Assembly (NCBI RefSeq): GCF_029227915.1 | Contig: NC_079876.1 | Coordinates: forward strand, 39,105,828 to 39,169,827 | Direction: 5' to 3' | Length of the DNA stretch: 64,000 nt | DNA from: Hydractinia symbiolongicarpus | Lineage: Eukaryota; Cnidaria; Hydrozoa; Anthoathecata; Hydractiniidae | The notes under the pieces: generated by a model | Databases searched by the model: none | The model's input: the letters and a program-made list of their open reading frames with translations, nothing else | What the model was told of the DNA's origin: nothing | Program-made: the position numbers and the translations under genes | In this document: piece after piece, positions 38,001 through 50,300 of the stretch | Layout of the letters: the number at the start of each line of letters is the position of its first letter | How positions within the stretch are numbered: position 1 is the stretch's first letter

Positions 38001-38680
38001 GCGTCTCATCAAAAATGAAAACATTTTTAAAAACTACAAGTCTTATGCGTTTTAGTGCTGAAAAAATAATTTAAAAAATCGTTCTGGAAATGAGTTTACT
38101 TCCTGGATACTTTCTTTGTATACTTTTGACTATACGGGCCGAGTCCGGGATTTAGGGAAATCGCAGGTTTTCGTTTGCCGGCGATTAAACTTCTTTTATT
38201 CAGCGTCTCATCAAAAATGAAAACATTTTTGAAAACTGCAAGTCTTATGCGTTTTAGTGCTGAAAAAATAATTTAAAAAATCGTTCTGGAAATGAGTTTA
38301 CTCACAGGGTACTTTCTTTGTATACATTCGACTATACGTGCCAAGCCCGGGATTTACGGGAAATCGCGGGTTTTCGTTTGCCGGCGATTAAACTTCTTTT
38401 ATTCAGCGTCTCATCAAAAATGAAAACATTTTTAAAAACTACAAGTCTTATGCGTTTTAGTGCTGAAAAAATAATTTAAAAAATCGTTCTGGAAATGAGT
38501 TTACTCCCTGGGTACTTTCTTTGTATACTTTTGACTATACGGGCCGAGTCCGGGATTTAGGGAAATCGCAGGTTTTCGTTTGCCGGCGATTAATCTGCTT
38601 TTATTCAGCGTCCCATCAAATATGAAAATATTTTTGAAAACTACAAGTCTCATGCGTTTAGTGGTAAAAAAATAATATAA
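35060..38680 (+). repeat. 2- and 5-monomer duplications (about 405 and 1013 bp)
   Basis: D monomers with ACTCACAGG near 35266 and 35667 mark a two-monomer repeat. Five-monomer units then repeat at 1013 bp: subtype A units at 36461 and 37474, the AAACTGCAAG variant near 36816 and 37829, the GTCGGCG variant near 35949 and 36963, and AATAAAAATATTC near 36390 and 37405. After 37.9 kb the order becomes irregular, with TTTAGGG units, D-like units and an F unit. Confidence 0.82.
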
Positions 38681-41600
38681 AAAATCGTTCGGGAAATGAG
38701 TTTACTCCCTGGGTACTTTCTTTGTATATTTTTGACTATACGGGCCAAGCCCTGGATTTACGGGAAATCGCGGGTTTTCGTTTGCCGGCGATTAAACTTC
38801 TTTTATTCAGCGTCTCATCAAAAATGAAAACATTTTTAAAAACTACAAGTCTTATGCGTTTTAGTGCTGAAAAAATAATTTAAAAAATCGTTCTGGAAAT
38901 GAGTTTACTCACTGGGTACTTTCTTTGTATTCTTTTGACTATACGGGCCGAGTCCGGGATTTAGGGAAATCGCAGGTTTTCGTTTGCCGGCGATTAAACT
39001 GCTTTTATTCAGCGTCTCATCAAAAGTGAAAACATTTTTGAAAACTACAAGTCTCATGCGTTTTAGTAGTGAAAAAATAATTTAAAAAATTGTTCTGGAA
39101 ATGAGTTTACTCACAGCGTACTTTCTTTGTATACATTCGACTATACGTGCCAAGCCCGGGATTTACGGGAAATCGCGGGTTTTCGTTTGCCGGCGATTAA
39201 ACTGCTTTTATTCAGCGTCTCATCAAAAATGAAAACATTCTTGAAAACTACAAGTCTCATGTGCTTTAGTGGTGAAAGAATAATTTAAAAAATCGTTTGA
39301 GAAATGAGTTTACTCCCTGGGTACTTTCTTTGTATCCTTTTGACTATACGGGCCGAGTCCAGGATTTACGGGAAATCGCAGGTTTTCGTTTGCCGGCAAT
39401 TAAACTTCTTTTATTCAGCGTCTCATCAAAAATGAAAACATTTTTAAAAACTTCAAGTCTCATGCGTTTTAGTGGTGAAAAAGTAATTTAAAAAATCGTT
39501 CGGGAAATGAGTTTACTCCCTGGGTACTTTCTTTGTATACTTTTGACTATACGGGCCGAGTCCAGGATTTACGGGAAATTGCAGGTTTTCGTTTGCCGGC
39601 GATTAAACTTCTTTTATTTAGCGTCTCATCAAAAATGAAAACATTTTTAAAAACTACAAGTCACATGCGTTTTAGTGGTGAAAAAGTAATTTAAAAAATC
39701 GTTCGGGAAATGAGTTTACTCCCTGGGTACTTTCTTTGTATACTTTTGACTATACGGGCCAAGCCGGGATTTACGGGAAATCGCGAGTTTTCGTTTGCCG
39801 GCGATTAAACTTCTTTTATTCAGCGTCTCATCAAAAATGAAAACATTTTTGAAAACTACAAGTCTCATGATTTTTAGTGGTGAAAAAATAATTTAAAAAA
39901 TCGTTCGGGAAATGAGTTTACTACCTGGGTACTTTCTTTGTATACTTTTGACTATACTGGCCAAGCCGAGATTTACGGGAAATCGCGGGTTTTCGTTTGC
40001 CGGCGATTAAACTTCTTTTATTTAGCGTCTCATCAAAAATGAAAACATTTTTAAAAACTACAAGTCTTATGCGTTTTAGTGGTGAAAAAGTTATTTAAAA
40101 AATCGTTCGGGAAATGAGTTTACTCCCTGGGTACTTTCTTTGTATACTTTTGACTATACGGGCCGAGTCCAGGATTTACGGGAAATCGCAGGTTTTCGTT
40201 TGCCGGCGATTAAACTTCTTTTATTCAGCGTCTCATCAAAAATGAAAACATTTTTGACAACTGCAAGTCTTATGCGTTTTAGTGCTGAAAAAATAATTTA
40301 AAAAATCGTTCGGGAAATGAGTTTACTCACTGGGTACTTTCCTTGTATACTTTAAACTATACGGGCCGAGTCCGGGATTTACGGGAAATCGCGGGTTTTC
40401 GTTTGCCGGCGATTAAACTTCTTTTATTCAGCGTCTCATCAAAAATGAAAACTTTTTTAAAAACAACAAGTCTCATGTGCTTTAGTGGTGAAATAATAAT
40501 TTAAAAAATCGTTTGGGAAATGAGTTTACTCCCTGGGTACTTTCTTTGTATACTTTTGACTATACGGGTCGAGTCTAGGCTTTACGGGAAATCGCAGGTT
40601 TTCGTTTGCCGGCGATTAAACTTCTTTTATTCAGCGTCTCATCAAAAATGAAAACATTTTTAAAAACTACAAGTCTCATGCGTTTTAGTGGTGAAAAAGT
40701 AATTTAAAAAATCGTTCGGGAAATGAGTTTACTTCCTGGGTACTTTCTTTGTATACTTTTGACTATACGGACCAAGCCGGGATTTACGGGAAATCGCGGG
40801 TTTTCGTTTGCCGGCGATTAAACTTCTTTTATTTAGCGTCTCATCAAAAATGAAAACATTTTTAAAAACTACAAGTCTTATGCGTTTTAGTGCTGAAAAA
40901 ATAATTTAAAAAATCGTTCGGGAAATGAGTTTACTCCCTGGGTACTTTCTTTGTATACTTTTGACTATACGGGCTAAGCCCGGGATTTACGGGAAATTGC
41001 GAGTTTTCGTTTGCCGGCGATTAAACTTCTTTTATTCAGGGTCTCATCAAAAATGAAAACATTTTTGAAAACTACAAGTCTCATGCGTTTTAGTGGTGAA
41101 AAAATAATTTAAAAAATCGTTCGGGAAATGAGTTTACTTCCTGGGTACTTTCTTTGTATACTTTTGACTATACGAACCAAGCCGGGATTTACGGGAAATC
41201 GCGGGTTTTCGTTTGCCGGCGATTAAACTTCTTTTATTTAGCGTCTCATCAAAAATGAAAACATTTTTAAAAACTACAAGTCTTATGCGTTTTAGTGCTG
41301 AAAAAATAATTTAAAAAATCGTTCGGGAAATGAGTTTACTCCCTGGGTACTTTCTTTGTATACTTTTGACTATACGGGCCGAGTCCAGGATTTACGGGAA
41401 ATCGCAGGTTTTCGTTTGCCGGCGATTAAACTTCTTTTATTAGCGTCTCATCAAAAATGAAAACATTTTTAAAAACTACAAGTCTTATGCGTTTTAGTGC
41501 TGAAAAAATAATTTAAAAAATCGTTCGGGAAATGAGTTTACTCCCTGGGTACTTTCTTTGTATACTTTTGACTATACGGGCCGAGTCCAGGATTTACGGG

Positions 41601-41720
41601 AAATCGCAGGTTTTCGTTTGCCGGCGATTAAACTTCTTTTATTCAGCGTCTCATCAAAAATGAAAACATTTTTGAAAACTACAAGTCTTATGCGTTTTAG
41701 TGCTGAAAAAATAATTTAAA
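38680..41720 (+). repeat. Irregular mixed-subtype satellite
   Basis: Here C, A, B and G monomers follow one another without a clear long period. Rare local variants include TTTGTATCC near 39334, CAAGTCACATGCG near 39660 and GTTATTTAAA near 40090. One monomer near 41441 has lost a base at TTTTATTAGCG. I saw nothing but satellite. Confidence 0.8.
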
Positions 41721-41724
41721 AAAT

Positions 41725-41927
41725 CGTTCGGGAAATGAGTTTACTCACTGGGTACTTACCTTGTATACTTTTAACTATACGGGCCGAGTCTGGGATTTAC
41801 GGGAAATCGCGGGTTTTCGTTTGCCGGCGATTAAACTTCTTTTATTCAGCGTCTCATCAAAAATGAAAACTTTTTTAAAAACTACAAGTCTCATGTGCTT
41901 TAGTGGTGAAATAATAATTTAAAAAAT
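41725..41927 (+). repeat. Subtype G monomer (ACTCACTGGGTACTT, TTTTAAC, GTGCTTTAG)
   Basis: Linked marks are ACTCACTGGGTAC, CTTGTATACTTTTAAC (or TTTAAAC), AAAACTTTTTTAAAAAC, CATGTGCTTTAG and a GAAATAATAATTT linker, normally followed by a unit starting CGTTTGGG. Examples lie at 9.4, 10.4, 13.7, 15.9, 24.0, 26.4, 32.4, 40.3, 44.8, 56.5, 57.7 and 61.2 kb. Copies at 56.65, 57.87, 61.31 and 63.54 kb carry a further GAAATTTTTTTAAAA variant marking one late-amplified lineage. Confidence 0.85.
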
Positions 41928-44900
41928 CGTTTGGGAAATGCGTTTACTCCCTGGGTACTTTCTTTGTATACTTTTGACTATACGGGCCGAGTCCAGGATT
42001 TACGGGAAATCGCAGGTTTTCGTTTGCCGGCGATTAAACTTCTTTTATTCAGCGTCTCATCAAAAATGAAAACATTTTTGAAAACTACAAGTCTCATGCG
42101 TTTTAGTGGTGAAAAAGTAATTTAAAAAATCGTTCGGAAAATGAGTTTACTCCCTGGGTACTTTCTTTGTATACTTTTGACTATACGGGCCAAGCCCGGG
42201 ATTTACGGGAAATCGCGAGTTTTCGTTTGCCGGCGATTAAACTTCTTTTATTCAGCGTCTCATCAAAAATGAAAACATTTTTGAAAACTACAAGTCTCAT
42301 GCGTTTTAGTGGTGAAATAATAATTTAAAAAATCGTTCGGGAAATAAGTTTACTTCCTGGGTACTTTCTTTGTATACTTTTGACTATACGGACCAAGCCG
42401 GGATTTACGGAAAATCGCGGGTTTTCGTTTGCCGGCGATTAAACTTCTTTTATTTAGTGTCTCATCAAAAATAAAAACATTTTTAAAAACTACAAGTCTT
42501 ATGCGTTTTAGTGGTGAAAAAATAATTTTAAAAATCGTTCTGGAAATGAGTTTACTCACAGGGTACTTTCTTTGTATACATTCGACTATATGGGCCAAGC
42601 CCCGAATTTACGGGAAAACGCAGGATTTCGTTTGCCGGCGATTAAACCTCTTTCATTAAGCGTTTCATCAAAAATGAAAACATTTTTGAAAACTACAAGT
42701 CTCATGCGTTTTAGTGGTGAAAAAATAATTTAAAAAATCGTTCGGGAAATGAGTTTACTCCCTGGGTACTTTCTTTGTATACTTTTGACTATACGGGCCG
42801 AGTCCGGGATTTACGGGAAATGGCGGATTTTCGTTTGCCGGCGATTAAACTTCTTTTATTCAGCGTCCCATCAAATATGAAAATATTTTTGAAAACTACA
42901 AGTCTCATGCGTTTAGTGGTAAAAAAATAATATAAAAAATCGTTCGGGAAATGAGTTTACTCCCTGGGTACTTTCTTTGTATACTTTTGACTATACGGGC
43001 CAAGCCCGGGATTTACGGGAAATCGCGGGTTTTCGTTTGCCGGCGATTAAACTTCTTTTATTCAGCGTCTCATTAAAAATGAAAACATTTTTAAAAACTA
43101 CAAGTCTTATGCGTTTTAGTGGTGAAAAAATAATTTTAAAAATCGTTCTGGAAATGAGTTTACTCACAGGGTACTTTCTTTGTATACATTCGACTATACG
43201 GGCCAAGCCCCGAATTTACGGGAAAACGCGGGATTTCATTTGCCGGCGATTAAACTTCTTTTATTTAGCGTCTCATCAAAAATGAAAACATTTTTAAAAA
43301 CTACAAGTCTTATGCGTTTTAGTGGTGAAAAAATAATTTTAAAAATCGTTCTGGAAATGAGTTTACTCAAAGGGTACTTTCTTTGTATACATTCGACTAT
43401 ACGGGCCAAGCCCCGAATTTACGGGAAACGCAGGATTTCGTTTGCCGGCGATTAAACCTCTTTCATTAAGCGTTTCATCAAAAATGAAAACATTTTTGAA
43501 AACTACAAGTCTCATGCGTTTTAGTGGTGAAAAAATAATTTAAAAAATCGTTCGGGAAATGAGTTTACTCCCTGGGTACTTTCTTTGTATACTTTTGACT
43601 ATACGGGCCGAGTCCGGGATTTACGGGAAATGGCGGATTTTCGTTTGCCGGCGATTAAACTTCTTTTATTCAGCGTCCCATCAAATATGAAAATATTTTT
43701 GAAAACTACAAGTCTCATGCGTTTAGTGGTAAAAAAATAATATAAAAAATCGTTCGGGAAATGAGTTTACTCCCTGGGTACTTTCTTTGTATACTTTTGA
43801 CTATACGGGCCAAGCCCGGGATTTACGGGAAATCGCGGGTTTTCGTTTGCCGGCGATTAAACTTCTTTTATTCAGCGTCTCATCAAAAATGAAAACATTT
43901 TTAAAAACTACAAGTCTTATGCGTTTTAGTGGTGAAAAAATAATTTTAAAAATCGTTCTGGAAATGAGTTTACTCACAGGGTACTTTCTTTGTATACATT
44001 CGACTATACGGGCCAAGCCCCGAATTTTCGGGAAAACGCGGGATTTCGTTTGCCGGCGATTAAACCTCTTTCATTAAGCGTTTCATCAAAAATGAAAACA
44101 TTTTTGAAAACTACAAGTCTCGTGCGTTTTAGTGGTGAAAAAATAATTTAAAAAATCGTTCTGGAAATGAGTTTACTCACAGGGTACTTTCTTTGTATAC
44201 ATTCGACTATACGGGCCAAGCCCCGGATTTACGGGAAATTCGCGATTTTCGTTTGCCGGCGATTAAACTTCTTTTATTCAGCGTCCCATCAAATATGAAA
44301 ATATTTTTGAAAACTACAAGTCTCATGCGTTTAGTGGTAAAAAAATAATTTAAAAAATCGTTCAGGAAATGAGTTTACTTCCTGGGTACTTTCTTTGTAT
44401 ACTTTTGACTATACGGACCAAGCCGGGATTTACGGGAAATCGCGGGTTTTCGTTTGCCGGCGATTAAACTTCTTTTATTTAGCGTCTCATCAAAAATGAA
44501 AACATTTTTGAAAACTACAAGTCTCATGTGTTTTAGTGGTGAAAAAGTAATTTAAAAAATCGTTCGGGAAATGCGTTTACTCCCTGGGTACTTTCTTTGT
44601 ATACTTTTGACTATACGGGCCAAGCCCGGGATTTACGGGAAATCGCGAGTTTTCGTTTGCCGGCGATTAAACTTCTTTTATTCAGCGTCTCATCAAAAAT
44701 GAAAACATTTTTGAAAACTACAAGTCTTATGCGTTTCAGTGCTGAAAAAATAATTTAAAAAATCGTTCGGGAAATGAGTTTACTCACTGGGTACTTACCT
44801 TGTATACTTTTAACTATACGGGCCGAGTCTGGGATTTACGGGAAATCGCGGGTTTTTGTTTGCCGGCGATTAAACTTCTTTTATTCAGCGTCTCATCAAA

Positions 44901-47380
44901 AATGAAAACTTTTTTAAAAACTACAAGTCTCATGTGCTTTAGTGGTGAAATAATAATTTAAAAAATCGTTTGGGAAATGCGTTTACTCCCTGGGTACTTT
45001 CTTTGTATACTTTTGACTATACGGGCCGAGTCCAGGATTTACGGGAAATCGCAGGTTTTCGTTTGCCGGCGATTAAACTTCTTTTATTCAGCGTCTCATC
45101 AAAAATGAAAACATTTTTGAAAACTACAAGTCTCATGCGTTTTAGTGGTGAAAAAGTAATTTAAAAAATCGTTCGGAAAATGAGTTTACTCCCTGGGTAC
45201 TTTCTTTGTATACTTTTGACTATACGGGCCAAGCCCGGGATTTACGGGAAATCGCGAGTTTTCGTTTGCCGGCGATTAAACTTCTTTTATTCAGCGTCTC
45301 ATCAAAAATGAAAACATTTTTGAAAACTACAAGTCTCATGCGTTTTAGTGGTGAAAAAATAATTTAAAAAATCGTTCGGGAAATAAGTTTACTTCCTGGG
45401 TACTTTCTTTGTATACTTTTGACTATACGGACCAAGCCGGGATTTACGGAAAATCGCGGGTTTTCGTTTGCCGGCGATTAAACTTCTTTTATTTAGCGTC
45501 TCATCAAAAATGAAAACATTTTTAAAAACTACAAGTCTTATGCGTTTTAGTGGTGAAAAAATAATTTTAAAAATCGTTCTGGAAATGAGTTTACTCACAG
45601 GGTACTTTCTTTGTATACATTCGACTATACGGGCCAAGCCCCGAATTTACGGGAAAACGCAGGATTTCGTTTGCCGGCGATTAAACCTCTTTCATTAAGC
45701 GTTTCATCAAAAATGAAAACATTTTTGAAAACTACAAGTCTCATGCGTTTTAGTGGTGAAAAAATAATTTAAAAAATCGTTCGGGAAATGAGTTTACTCC
45801 CTGGGTACTTTCTTTGTATACTTTTGACTATACGGGCCGAGTCCGGGATTTACGGGAAATGGCGGATTTTCGTTTGCCGGCGATTAAACTTCTTTTATTC
45901 AGCGTCCCATCAAATATGAAAATATTTTTGAAAACTACAAGTCTCATGCGTTTAGTGGTAAAAAAATAATATAAAAAATCGTTCGGGAAATGAGTTTACT
46001 CCCTGGGTACTTTCTTTGTATACTTTTGACTATACGGGCCAAGCCCGGGATTTACGGGAAATCGCGGGTTTTCGTTTGCCGGCGATTAAACTTCTTTTAT
46101 TCAGCGTCTCATCAAAAATGAAAACATTTTTAAAAACTACAAGTCTTATGCGTTTTAGTGGTGAAAAAATAATTTTAAAAATCGTTCTGGAAATGAGTTT
46201 ACTCACAGGGTACTTTCTTTGTATACATTCGACTATACGGGCCAAGCCCCGAATTTACGGGAAAACGCGGGATTTCATTTGCCGGCGATTAAACTTCTTT
46301 TATTTAGCGTCTCATCAAAAATGAAAACATTTTTAAAAACTACAAGTCTTATGCGTTTTAGTGGTGAAAAAATAATTTTAAAAATCGTTCTGGAAATGAG
46401 TTTACTCAAAGGGTACTTTCTTTGTATACATTCGACTATACGGGCCAAGCCCCAAATTTACGGGAAAACGCAGGATTTCGTTTGCCGGCGATTAAACCTC
46501 TTTCATTAAGCGTTTCATCAAAAATGAAAACATTTTTGAAAACTACAAGTCTCATGCGTTTTAGTGGTGAAAAAATAATTTAAAAAATCGTTCGGGAAAT
46601 GAGTTTACTCCCTGGGTACTTTCTTTGTATACTTTTGACTATACGGGCCGAGTCCGGGATTTACGGGAAATGGCGGATTTTCGTTTGCCGGCGATTAAAC
46701 TTCTTTTATTCAGCGTCCCATCAAATATGAAAATATTTTTGAAAACTACAAGTCTCATGCGTTTAGTGGTAAAAAAATAATATAAAAAATCGTTCGGGAA
46801 ATGAGTTTACTCCCTGGGTACTTTCTTTGTATACTTTTGACTATACGGGCCAAGCCCGGGATTTACGGGAAATCGCGGGTTTTCGTTTGCCGGCGATTAA
46901 ACTTCTTTTATTCAGCGTCTCATCAAAAATGAAAACATTTTTAAAAACTACAAGTCTTATGCGTTTTAGTGGTGAAAAAATAATTTTAAAAATCGTTCTG
47001 GAAATGAGTTTACTCACAGGGTACTTTCTTTGTATACATTCGACTATACGGGCCAAGCCCCGAATTTACGGGAAAACGCGGGATTTCGTTTGCCGGCGAT
47101 TAAACCTCTTTCATTAAGCGTTTCATCAAAAATGAAAACATTTTTGAAAACTACAAGTCTCGTGCGTTTTAGTGGTGAAAAAATAATTTAAAAAATCGTT
47201 CTGGAAATGAGTTTACTCACAGGGTACTTTCTTTGTATACATTCGACTATACGGGCCAAGCCCCGGATTTACGGGAAATTCGCGATTTTCGTTTGCCGGC
47301 GATTAAACTTCTTTTATTCAGCGTCCCATCAAATATGAAAATATTTTTGAAAACTACAAGTCTCATGCGTTTAGTGGTAA
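41725..47380 (+). repeat. 15-monomer HOR (3039 bp), two copies
   Basis: The rare TACTTACCTTG variant lies at 41753 and 44792, 3039 bp apart. Units at 41931/44970, 42350/45389, 42977/46016 and 43180/46219 all keep that spacing. It becomes 3040 bp after a one-base loss at GGGAAACGC near 43425 in the first copy. The order is G, A, B, C, E, A-like, F, then repeated C-like/E/F triplets. An internal subrepeat of about 810 bp (42.9-43.7 kb) is present in both copies, so it predates the 15-monomer duplication. The copies diverge beyond about 44340 and 47380. Confidence 0.9.
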
Positions 47381-50300
47381 AAAATAATATAAAAAATTGT
47401 TCGGGAAATGAGTTTACTCCATGGGTACTTTCTTTGTATACTTTTGACTATACGGGCCAAGCCCTGGATTTACGGGAAATCGCGGATTTTCGTTTGCCGG
47501 CGATTAAACTTCTTTTATTCAGCGTCTCATCAAAAATGAAAACATTTTTAAAAACTACAAGTCTTATGCGTTTTAGTGCTGAAAAAATAATTTAAAAAAT
47601 CGTTCTGGAAATGAGTTTACTCCCTGGGTACTTTCTTTGTATACTTTTGACTATACGGGCCGAGCCCGGGATTTAGGGAAATCGCAGGTTTTCGTTTGCC
47701 GGCGATTAAACTGATTTTATTCAGCGTCTCATCAAAAGTGAAAACATTTTTGAAAACTACAAGTCTCATGCGTTTTAGTAGTGAAAAAATAATTTAAAAA
47801 ATCGTTCGGGAAATGAGTTTACTCCCTGGGTACTTTCTTTGTATACTTTTGACTATACGGGCCAAGCCGGGATTTACGGGAAATCGCGGGTTTTCCTTTG
47901 CCGGCGATTAAACTTCTTTTATTCAGCATCTCATCAAAAATGAAAACATTTTTAAAAACTACAAGTCTTATGCGTTTTAGTGGTGAAAAAATAATTTAAA
48001 AAATCGTTCTGGAAATGAGTTTACTCACAGCGTACTTTCTTTGTATACAATCGACTATACGTGCCAAGCCTGGGATTTACGGGAAATCGCGGGTTTTCGT
48101 TTGCCGGCGATTAAACTGCTTTTATTCAGCGTCTCATCAAAAATGAAAAGATTCTTGAAAACTACAAGTCTTATGCGTTTTAGTGGTGAAATAATAATTT
48201 AAGAAATCGTTCGGGAAATGAGTTTACTCCCTGGGTACTTTCTTTGTATACTTTTGACTATACGGATCAAGCCCGGGATTTTCGGGAAATCGCGGGTTTT
48301 CGTTTGCCGGCGATTAAACTTCTTTTATTCAGCGTCTCATCAAAAATGAAAACATTTTTAAAAACTACAAGTCTTATGCGTTTTAGTGGTGAAAAAATAA
48401 TTTAAAAAATCGTTCTGGAAATGAGTTTACTCACAGGGTACTTTCTTTGTATACATTCGACTATACGGGCCAAGCCCCGGATTTACGGGAAATTCGCGAT
48501 TTTCGTTTGCCGGCGATTAAACTTCTTTTATTCAGCGTCCCATCAAATATGAAAATATTTTTGAAAACTACAAGTCTCATGCGTTTAGTGGTAAAAAAAT
48601 AACATAAAAAATTGTTCGGGAAATGAGTTTACTCCCTGGGTACTTTCTTTGTATACTTTTGACTATACGGGCCAAGCCCTGGATTTACGGGAAATCGCGG
48701 GTTTTCGTTTGCCGGCGATTAAACTTCTTTTATTCAGCGTCTCATCAAAAATGAAAACATTTTTAAAAACTACAAGTCTTATGCGTTTTAGTGCTGAAAA
48801 AATAATTTAAAAAATCGTTCTGGAAATGAGTTTACTCCCTGGGTACTTTCTTTGTATACTTTTGACTATACGGGCCGAGCCCGGGATTTAGGGAAATCGC
48901 AGGTTTTCGTTTGCCGGCGATTAAACTGATTTTATTCAGCGTCTCATCAAAAGTGAAAACATTTTTGAAAACTACAAGTCTCATGCGTTTTAGTAGTGAA
49001 AAAATAATTTAAAAAATCGTTCGGGAAATGAGTTTACTCCCTGGGTACTTTCTTTGTATACTTTTGACTATACGGGCCAAGCCGGGATTTACGGGAAATC
49101 GCGGGTTTTCCTTTGCCGGCGATAAACTTCTTTTATTCAGCATCTCATCAAAAATGAAAACATTTTTAAAAACTACAAGTCTTATGCGTTTTAGTGGTGA
49201 AAAAATAATTTAAAAAATCGTTCTGGAAATGAGTTTACTCACAGCGTACTTTCTTTGTATACATTCGACTATACGTGCCAAGCCTGGGATTTACGGGAAA
49301 TCGCTGGTTTTCGTTTGCTGGCGATTAAACTGCTTTTATTCAGCGTCTCATCAAAAATGAAAACATTCTTGAAAACTACAAGTCTCATGCGTTTTAGTGG
49401 TGAAATAATAATTTAAGAAATCGTTCGGGAAAGGAGTTTACTCCCTGGGTACTTTCTTTGTATACTTTTGACTATACGGGTCAAGCCCGGGATTTACGGG
49501 AAATCGCGGGTTTTCGTTTGCCGGCAATTAAACTTCTTTTATTCAGCGTCTCATCAAAAATGAAAACATTTTTAAAAACTACAAGTCTTATGCGTTTTAG
49601 TGCTGAAAAAATAATTTAAAAAATCGTTCTGGAAATGAGTTTACTCCCTGGGTACTTTCTTTGTATACTTTTGACTATACGGGCCGAGCCCGGGATTTAG
49701 GGAAATCGCAGGTTTTCGTTTGCCGGCGATTAAACTGATTTTATTCAGCGTCTCATCAAAAGTGAAAACATTTTTGAAAACTACAAGTCTCATGCGTTTT
49801 AGTAGTGAAAAAATAATTTAAAAAATCGTTCGGGAAATGAGTTTACTCCCTGGGTACTTTCTTTGTATACTTTTGACTATACGGGCCAAGCCGGGATTTA
49901 CGGGAAATCGCGGGTTTTCCTTTGCCGGCGATTAAACTTCTTTTATTCAGCATCTCATCAAAAATGAAAACATTTTTAAAAACTACAAGTCTTATGCGTT
50001 TTAGTGGTGAAAAAATAATTTAAAAAATCGTTCTGGAAATGAGTTTACTCACAGCGTACTTTCTTTGTATACATTCGACTATACGTGCCAAGCCTGGGAT
50101 TTACGGGAAATCGCGGGTTTTCGTTTGCTGGCGATTAAACTGCTTTTATTCAGCGTCTCATCAAAAATGAAAACATTCTTGAAAACTACAAGTCTCATGC
50201 GTTTTAGTGGTGAAATAATAATTTAAGAAATCGTTCGGGAAAGGAGTTTACTCCCTGGGTTTTTTATTTGTATACTTTTGACTATACGGGCCGAGTCCAG

